This document shows positions 15,590-19,703 of a stretch of 19,703 nucleotides of DNA, piece after piece. The notes under the pieces were generated by a model. The model saw only the letters and a program-made list of their open reading frames with translations, did not search any database and was not told the DNA's origin. The DNA comes from Muribaculaceae bacterium. GTDB lineage: Bacteria; Bacteroidota; Bacteroidia; Bacteroidales; Muribaculaceae. The stretch lies in NCBI GenBank assembly GCA_009775195.1, contig VSPF01000032.1, positions 1 to 19,703 of the forward strand, read 5' to 3'. The translations under genes and the position numbers were made by a program. Each line of letters opens with the position of its first letter. The first letter of the stretch is position 1.

Positions 15590-15725
15590 AACCACTCCGT
15601 ATAATAATAAGCGAACCCACTACCATAAGTGTTAATAAATCAAAGATTAAGAATTTTCAATCATGGAAATTTGCAATATCAAAATTATTGTTCTAAATTT
15701 GTAGCAAACTATAAAGCAAACTAAT
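15590..15725. other. AT-rich gap between barrel gene and small cassette
   Basis: This 136-nt gap shows no clear terminator for the barrel operon. It holds the promoter described at 15671-15701 and little else that I can identify. Confidence 0.6.
15671..15701 (+). promoter_or_regulatory. Canonical promoter of the 44-aa/163-aa gene pair
   Basis: TTG (15671-15673), 20 nt, then TAAATTTG (15694-15701) form a complete -33/-7 promoter. The first start codon is 24 nt past the -7 box, so the cassette is expressed independently of the ECF operon. Confidence 0.82.
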
Positions 15726-15860
15726 ATGACTCGAAACATCACTATCCAAAACCCCTCCCCAAAGATGATTCAAGTCTTTGACGCTTTGAGGGAGAAAAAA
15801 CAACAGCAAATCAAAAAGCTGTCAGAAAAGAAAGAATGTACATTTACCGTGAATGTATAA
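15726..15860 (+). CDS. 44-residue basic small protein, possible antitoxin-like partner
   Basis: This very short ORF encodes 44 residues: a beta-like start (MTRNITIQNPSPKMIQ) followed by a Lys/Gln/Glu-rich helix (DALREKKQQQIKKLSEKKE) and TFTVNV at the end. It is supported by its position. It begins 24 nt after a strong promoter, and its TAA ends exactly at the base before the ATG of the next gene, so the two are very likely translated together. Short basic proteins of this layout precede toxin-like or DUF genes in Bacteroidetes, and the strand-then-helix pattern resembles small DNA-binding antitoxins. That role is speculation, since I recognise no named family. Confidence 0.65.
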   Translation: MTRNITIQNPSPKMIQVFDALREKKQQQIKKLSEKKECTFTVNV

Positions 15861-16352
15861 ATGGATTTATCCTTTGACATAATGAACTCTGAGGGCGATC
15901 AGATTATGGTCGCTCTTTCTTATTATGACTATGAGGCAATTAGTATCTTCACTACAGACAGGTCAACGCTTACGCTTGTTTTTTACGACGTTACCCTAGT
16001 TCGCAAAGTCGGTGAAGGTTATGTCGGTTACAAAGTTTTGTTTGCAATTTCAGATATCCTTGCAAAATTTATGTATGAAAACGAAGACGCGGTACTCTGT
16101 TTCTATTGTGACGCAAACACCGAGGTTCGTAGAAATCATAAGAACATGCTTCCGCAAGAATATCGAAGTGTTTTATTTTCAAGAATGTTTGAATTGTATA
16201 CCAAGACACATAACATTACCAATTTCATTAATCATCGAGTTGAAATAGTAAATCCAGATAATCCTAATAATCGACAATTTGCACATTTCATATGTCGTAC
16301 TGAGCATCACGAAGCAGTTGTTTCACTGGGGCAGATATTAATGGAAAAATAA
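15861..16352 (+). CDS. Uncharacterised protein, possibly DUF6169 family
   Basis: This 163-residue cytosolic protein has no signal peptide or membrane span. The first 70 residues are strand-rich (QIMVALSYYDYEAISIF, TLTLVFYDVTLVRKV). Next comes a helix (FAISDILAKFMYENED), then a hydrophobic strand with Cys (AVLCFYCDANTEVRRNHK), the basic segment YRSVLFSRMFELYTK and a further strand-helix unit. The DAVLCFYCD-then-basic-helix pattern resembles the Bacteroidetes family DUF6169 as I remember it, with moderate certainty. It abuts the 44-aa gene with no gap and is followed after about 2 nt by a terminator. The codons are markedly AT-rich against the genes 5 kb to either side, which hints at horizontal gain. 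No biochemical function is known to me. Confidence 0.75.
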   Translation: MDLSFDIMNSEGDQIMVALSYYDYEAISIFTTDRSTLTLVFYDVTLVRKVGEGYVGYKVLFAISDILAKFMYENEDAVLCFYCDANTEVRRNHKNMLPQEYRSVLFSRMFELYTKTHNITNFINHRVEIVNPDNPNNRQFAHFICRTEHHEAVVSLGQILMEK

Positions 16353-16354
16353 CA

Positions 16355-16390
16355 AAGCCGGCCTCTGAAAAAGGTCGGCTTCATTATTTT
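16355..16390 (+). terminator. Intrinsic terminator of the small cassette
   Basis: AAGCCGGCCT (16355-16364) pairs with AGGTCGGCTT (16372-16381) with one G-U pair and a 7-nt loop, followed by CATTATTTT. It begins 3 nt after the stop codon. Confidence 0.8.
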
Positions 16391-16526
16391 AATTTCGCAA
16401 GCTTAAAATTTCAAGTAGCTTAACGAGGAAGAAACTCAAAATGGACTAAAGAACAAAAATAAACTTTTGTTCCTTTTGCCTTTATGCCCTTATGTCTCCT
16501 CTGATTAGGCGACGAGGCTAATAAAC
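16391..16526. other. Gap between convergent genes
   Basis: This AT-rich spacer separates the plus-strand cassette from the 3' end of the minus-strand DUF1846 gene. I see no ORF, promoter box or strong hairpin in it. Confidence 0.5.
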
Positions 16527-17996
16527 TTATTTGCGTTTTTTGAAAGCCGGGTCGCAGGTGAGGCCGATGCCGAGTTTGTTGAAAATCTTATGGTCTACCT
16601 CGCTAAGCATCACCGTAGAGTGCACCTGGCACCCGTACAGCTTGGGCAGTTGCTCGAGGGCGCGGCGGCAAACCTCTACGTGCGTACTCAGCACCGACAA
16701 CGCCACAAGCACCTCGTCGGTATGCAGGCGCGGATTACGGCTGCGAAGATACTCGGTCTTGGTCTTCTGTATAGGCTCTATCATCTCTTGCGGTATGAGC
16801 TTCACATTGTGGTCGATGCCGGCAAGATGCTTCACCGCGTTGAGCAAGAGGGCCGCACTCGGCCCGAGCAAGTCGCTCGTCTCAGCCGTGATAATCGTGC
16901 CGTCGGCAAGCTCGATAGCCGAGCAGGGACGCCCCGACCGCTCGGCCCTCTCGCGGGCAGCCCCCACGGGGCGGCGGTAGTTAATCTCAATCTTCGACTG
17001 TTTGAGCAGGAGGGCAATCTTGTTGACCTCGGCCTCGTTGCCGTCGCCCTGGGCCATGCGGTTGAGAGCCGTGAAATAGCGGCGGATTATCTCGTTTTTC
17101 GACGCCTGGCAGCACACCTCGTCATCGTTGATACAAAAGCCCACCATGTTCACGCCCATATCGGTAGGCGACTTATAGGGGTTCTCGCCATAAATCCCCT
17201 CGAAGAGGGCGTTGAGCACCGGGAAAATCTCGATATCGCGGTTATAGTTAATCGCAGTCTTGCCGTAAGCCTCAAGATGAAAGGGGTCAATCATATTCAC
17301 GTCGTTGAGGTCGGCAGTCGCGGCCTCGTAGGCGATGTTGACCGGATGCTTGAGCGGCAGGCTCCATACCGGGAAGGTCTCGAACTTGGCATAGCCAGCC
17401 TCTACGCCGCGCTTGTGCTCGTTGTAAAGCTGGCTCAGGCACACCGCCATCTTGCCACTGCCGGGGCCGGGGGCCGTGACGATAACAAGCGGCCGCGTAG
17501 TGCGGATATAGTCGTTGCGCCCGAAGCCCTCGTCTGAGTCAATCAGGTCTACATTGGTAGGATAGCCCTCGATGGTGTAGTGGAAATAGGTCACGATGCC
17601 CATGCGCTCGAGCTTGCGGCGGAAAGCGTCGGCACTCGTCTGCCCGTTATAGTGCGTAATCACCACAGAACTTACCAGGAAGCCACGGTCGCGAAATGCC
17701 TCGCGAAGGCGCAGAACGTCTACGTCGTAGGTGATGCCGAGGTCGCTGCGGACCTTGTTCTGCTCGATATCCTTGGCACTGATTACTATCACTATCTCTG
17801 CCTTGTCAGATAGCTGGGCCAACATGCGCAACTTGCTGTCGGGCTGGAAGCCGGGCAGCACGCGGCTGGCATGGAAATCATCAAATAGTTTGCCCCCTAA
17901 CTCAAGATAGAGCTTGTTGCCGAACTGGGCAATGCGTTCGCGAATATGCTCAGACTGGATTCTGAGATATTTATCGTTGTCAAAACCGTATTTCAT
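16527..17996 (-). CDS. DUF1846 family protein
   Basis: This 489-residue cytosolic protein matches DUF1846 along its whole length. It begins MKYGFDNDKYLRIQSEHI, followed by LYLELGGKLFDDFHASRVLPGF at 29-50 and GITYDVDVLRL at 87-97. A glycine-rich TAPGPGSGKM loop lies at 174-183, then KFETFPVWSLPLKHPVNIAYEAATADL. I use the ATG at 17996 because homologues begin there, and a longer frame from 18041 would start upstream of the promoter -33 element. The loop looks like a nucleotide or phosphate site but lacks the Ser/Thr of a Walker A motif. Structures exist for the family, but I know of no settled function. It is transcribed alone, downstream of the terminator of the previous minus-strand operon. 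Confidence 0.92.
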   Translation of the reverse strand: MKYGFDNDKYLRIQSEHIRERIAQFGNKLYLELGGKLFDDFHASRVLPGFQPDSKLRMLAQLSDKAEIVIVISAKDIEQNKVRSDLGITYDVDVLRLREAFRDRGFLVSSVVITHYNGQTSADAFRRKLERMGIVTYFHYTIEGYPTNVDLIDSDEGFGRNDYIRTTRPLVIVTAPGPGSGKMAVCLSQLYNEHKRGVEAGYAKFETFPVWSLPLKHPVNIAYEAATADLNDVNMIDPFHLEAYGKTAINYNRDIEIFPVLNALFEGIYGENPYKSPTDMGVNMVGFCINDDEVCCQASKNEIIRRYFTALNRMAQGDGNEAEVNKIALLLKQSKIEINYRRPVGAARERAERSGRPCSAIELADGTIITAETSDLLGPSAALLLNAVKHLAGIDHNVKLIPQEMIEPIQKTKTEYLRSRNPRLHTDEVLVALSVLSTHVEVCRRALEQLPKLYGCQVHSTVMLSEVDHKIFNKLGIGLTCDPAFKKRK

Positions 17997-18005
17997 AACG
18001 GGACA

Positions 18006-18036
18006 CAAAGTTACAAAATTTTCGATAACACAGCAA
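18006..18036 (-). promoter_or_regulatory. Promoter of the DUF1846 gene
   Basis: On the minus strand, TTG (18036-18034), 20 nt, then TAACTTTG (18013-18006) match -33/-7. Only 9 nt separate the -7 box from the ATG at 17996, so the mRNA would have a leader of a few nucleotides. This promoter decides the start codon. Confidence 0.8.
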
Positions 18037-18058
18037 TACAAAATTCACCTCGCGACAT

Positions 18059-18092
18059 AAAAAATCCCCGGCGACGCAATGTGCCGCCGGGG
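18059..18092 (-). terminator. Intrinsic terminator of the acetyltransferase/DUF3108-like operon
   Basis: Read on the minus strand, CCCCGGCG (18092-18085), an 11-nt loop and CGCCGGGG (18073-18066) form an 8-bp GC stem, followed by A and six Ts (18064-18059). It begins 22 nt after the stop of the secreted protein gene. Confidence 0.88.
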
Positions 18093-18114
18093 TATAGGTT
18101 CGCGATAAGCGCGG

Positions 18115-18861
18115 TTACGCTTGTGGTTTGTCGAGTTTTACCAGCTCCTGGTTCATAAAGGGCTTACCCTTGACAGACTGCTCTACTTTCACAGCTCCGA
18201 CACCGGGTGCGAACCATTCGGTCACATTGATTTTCTGGTTCTCGCCACCGGCATTGATGCGGTTGACGAAGCTCACCTTGAGGCACTCGAAGGTACCGGC
18301 AGGTGTCGTAACCTCGTCCTTGCCATCTACCTTTACCTCCCACAAGTTATACGACATAGTGTCCTGTCCCACCGAAATTCGCATGTTCTTGTTGGGCAAC
18401 TTGGTACCGGCAGCCATATCGGGATTAATCGTGATGCTCAGTTCGCCCTTGGCACGGATTGACGAGATAAATTCGTCAATCTCGCCAATGCCTACCGACT
18501 GGCCCGATGCCTGGATTTGCATCTTCACCATATCTATAACGTTCTTTTTGGCCTCTTCGGGCGTACTCATCACAAACTTGGTAGAGTTGTCAGCAGCGGT
18601 ATAGACTGTGGTTGTCGTGTCTGTCTTTTCGCCAAACTGACCCTGGGGCAGCGGAGTCACTTCTTGAGTGAGCACCGTTGTCACACCTTTGTCCTCGCTC
18701 ACGCTGATAATCTTTGCCGTAGTGGTAAGCGACATCGAGTCCTTTTCCTGGTACACCGTGGTTTTGTATTCCATCGAGGTACCCTGCTGCAGGCTTATGT
18801 ACTGGGCCGACGCACCAATAAATGATGCCACACCGAGCACGAGAGTTAAAATTTTCTTCAT
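18115..18861 (-). CDS. Secreted DUF3108/TapB-like protein
   Basis: This 248-residue protein has a classic signal peptide (MKKILTLVLGVASFIGASA, cleavage before Q20). The mature part is beta-rich with repeated strand pairs (TSMEYKTTVYQEKDSMSLTT near the start). It ends with the pattern typical of DUF3108-like/TapB proteins: TTPAGTFECLKVSF at about 194-207, then NVTEWFAPGVGAVKVEQ at about 218-234. Such proteins are periplasmic or outer-membrane-associated lipocalin-like barrels of unclear function. No lipobox is present, so it is probably soluble in the periplasm. It starts 17 nt after the acetyltransferase stop, has no promoter of its own that I can find, and ends at a strong terminator, so the two genes are one operon. 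The family call is by likeness. Confidence 0.8.
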   Translation of the reverse strand: MKKILTLVLGVASFIGASAQYISLQQGTSMEYKTTVYQEKDSMSLTTTAKIISVSEDKGVTTVLTQEVTPLPQGQFGEKTDTTTTVYTAADNSTKFVMSTPEEAKKNVIDMVKMQIQASGQSVGIGEIDEFISSIRAKGELSITINPDMAAGTKLPNKNMRISVGQDTMSYNLWEVKVDGKDEVTTPAGTFECLKVSFVNRINAGGENQKINVTEWFAPGVGAVKVEQSVKGKPFMNQELVKLDKPQA

Positions 18862-18878
18862 ATCAATTCGATTTTAAA

Positions 18879-19499
18879 TTATTTGTCAAAAGTTGGTAAC
18901 GGCCATGGATTGCGTATATACTCTGGATGCGCCGGGGCAGCAATCGGCCGGGCCGGGACGCCGGCAACAGTCGTTCCGGGGGCAACATCGCGAGTCACCA
19001 CCGCGCCGGCACCGATGCACGCGCCGCTGCCTACATCGACATCGTCGACTATGCTCACGCCGGGCCCCACATACACATTGTTGCCAATACGCGCGGCCTC
19101 GGGCGTGTTCGACCCTATGGTCGTAAACTGACCCATGTTCACATTGTTGCCAATCACTGCGGCGGGATTGATTACCAGACCGTTGCAGTGCTGTATGTAG
19201 AATCCATAGCCGACAACGGTGCGAGGCGGTATAAAAAGACCGTAGCCGCGCTTATAACGCCCGGCACGCCACCGCGCAAGCGGATAGAGCCAGCCGCGTC
19301 GATGCTGGGCAAGACGGAACCAGAACGCAAAACCTATGCTCACACGGCTCCACCCCGACAGCCATATCCGCAGCAGGCTGTCCCTGCGCCCGTTATGGCG
19401 GTAAGAGTCCGACCGGATTAACTCCGCACAGTCGCGATAACTATGCGGCACCGGTATCAACACCTCCTGGCCGGATATTATATACTTCTTAAATTCCAT
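18879..19499 (-). CDS. Serine O-acetyltransferase-like hexapeptide enzyme
   Basis: This 206-residue cytosolic enzyme has a left-handed beta-helix acyltransferase domain at about 90-185. The N-terminal part (RDCAELIRSDSYRHNG at 22-37) and the catalytic-type histidine H104 in YIQHCNGLVINPAAVIGNNV match serine acetyltransferases. The repeats NVNMGQFTTIG, ARIGNNVYVGPG and GSGACIGAGAVVTRDV continue the helix and lead to AGVPARP, the usual final coil. It lacks the long helical N-terminal domain of CysE, so it may acetylate a sugar or another acceptor in surface glycan synthesis instead of making O-acetylserine. I choose the ATG at 19499: a TTG four codons upstream lies inside the promoter -7 box. 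It heads a two-gene operon. Confidence 0.88.
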   Translation of the reverse strand: MEFKKYIISGQEVLIPVPHSYRDCAELIRSDSYRHNGRRDSLLRIWLSGWSRVSIGFAFWFRLAQHRRGWLYPLARWRAGRYKRGYGLFIPPRTVVGYGFYIQHCNGLVINPAAVIGNNVNMGQFTTIGSNTPEAARIGNNVYVGPGVSIVDDVDVGSGACIGAGAVVTRDVAPGTTVAGVPARPIAAPAHPEYIRNPWPLPTFDK

Positions 19500-19508
19500 A
19501 TTCCACTG

Positions 19509-19539
19509 CAAAGGTATAAAAATATCCGCACCTTGTCAA
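19509..19539 (-). promoter_or_regulatory. Promoter of the acetyltransferase operon
   Basis: On the minus strand, TTG (19539-19537), 20 nt, then TACCTTTG (19516-19509) form a full -33/-7 promoter. The ATG follows 9 nt after the -7 box, the same geometry as at the DUF1846 gene. Confidence 0.82.
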
Positions 19540-19556
19540 AAAAAATAAGAAATGGC

Positions 19557-19703
19557 CTAATCTTTGTGTGTGTATTTATAAATTCTGATGAAAGTCTTGA
19601 AAAACAGGCCCAGTGAAATAATGTCAATCACTCCGAGCACGCCCTTGAGGTTGCCAGACACGGCTACGATGTCGAACAATGACAACCACAACACAAAGGT
19701 CAG
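19557..19703 (-). CDS. C-terminus of an unidentified membrane protein (partial)
   Basis: A minus-strand frame is open from the right edge of the window to a TAG at 19559-19557, giving 48 visible residues. They include a hydrophobic stretch (LTFVLWLSLFDIVAVSG), a short loop with LKGVLG, a second hydrophobic stretch (VIDIISLGLFF) and a basic tail (KTFIRIYKYTHKD). This is what the last one or two membrane segments and cytosolic tail of an inner-membrane protein would look like. The start and most of the gene are outside the window, so no family can be named. It lies upstream of the acetyltransferase on the same strand, but the next gene has its own promoter. Confidence 0.6.
   Translation of the reverse strand: MTFVLWLSLFDIVAVSGNLKGVLGVIDIISLGLFFKTFIRIYKYTHKD

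Noticed and set aside
17466..17477. Walker A ATP-binding site in DUF1846
   Set aside because: The loop GPGSGKM lacks the final Ser/Thr and the strict GxxxxGK spacing, so I call it only P-loop-like.
16590..17537. Long plus-strand frame (315 codons) opposite DUF1846
   Set aside because: It is antisense to a clearly conserved gene, has no family likeness, and arises from the GC-rich codon bias on the other strand.
17997..18041. 15-residue N-terminal extension of the DUF1846 protein
   Set aside because: The extension would start upstream of the promoter -33 element, and family members begin at MKYGFD.

Overview
The window is bacterial chromosome with no rRNA, tRNA, IS element or CRISPR. It looks like a Bacteroidales member, and a GC-rich gut lineage such as Muribaculaceae is my best guess. 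The reasons are the promoter type (TTG, exactly 20 nt, TAnnTTTG in four places), a complete methylmalonyl-CoA epimerase/decarboxylase operon with a lamin-tail/OadG fusion, an ECF sigma operon ending in a TonB-receptor-like outer membrane barrel, and PEP/pyruvate-binding and DUF1846 proteins close to Bacteroides forms. The taxonomic call is inference.

Positions 1-5378 (+) hold six tightly packed genes: the 3' end of a PEP-synthase-like protein, a long coiled-coil protein ending in QLSLF, threonine synthase, a small conserved protein, a PlsC-like acyltransferase and a nitrilase-family amidase. Four of the five junctions are overlaps or gaps under 15 nt, so much of this is probably one transcript. 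A 294-nt gap with a canonical promoter leads to an Lrp/AsnC regulator (5673-6137).

Positions 6275-10961 (+) are the propionate/succinate module: epimerase (mce), carboxyltransferase (mmdA), LTD-OadG membrane anchor, biotin carrier and the Na+-pumping beta subunit. Together they would isomerise (S)- to (R)-methylmalonyl-CoA, which supplies the decarboxylase's partner reactions in the succinate-to-propionate pathway, and couple decarboxylation to Na+ export. No biotin carboxylase gene is present, which supports a decarboxylase rather than a carboxylase. The operon ends at a 22-bp perfect stem-loop.

Positions 11041-15589 (+) are a lower-GC operon with an ECF-type promoter: ECF sigma factor, one-TM anti-sigma candidate, small secreted DUF protein and a 955-aa outer membrane barrel. 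Positions 15671-16386 are an AT-rich two-gene cassette (44 aa and 163 aa) with its own promoter and terminator.

The right end is on the minus strand: a serine-acetyltransferase-like hexapeptide enzyme followed by a secreted DUF3108/TapB-like protein (one operon with a terminator), then DUF1846 with its own promoter, and the C-terminus of an unidentified membrane protein at the edge. Two of these minus-strand genes have start codons only 9 nt past the promoter -7 box, so their mRNAs should be nearly leaderless.

The best candidates for undescribed biology are the clamp-motif coiled-coil protein, the small AT-rich two-gene cassette, the ECF/barrel operon, and the palindromes and hairpins around mce.
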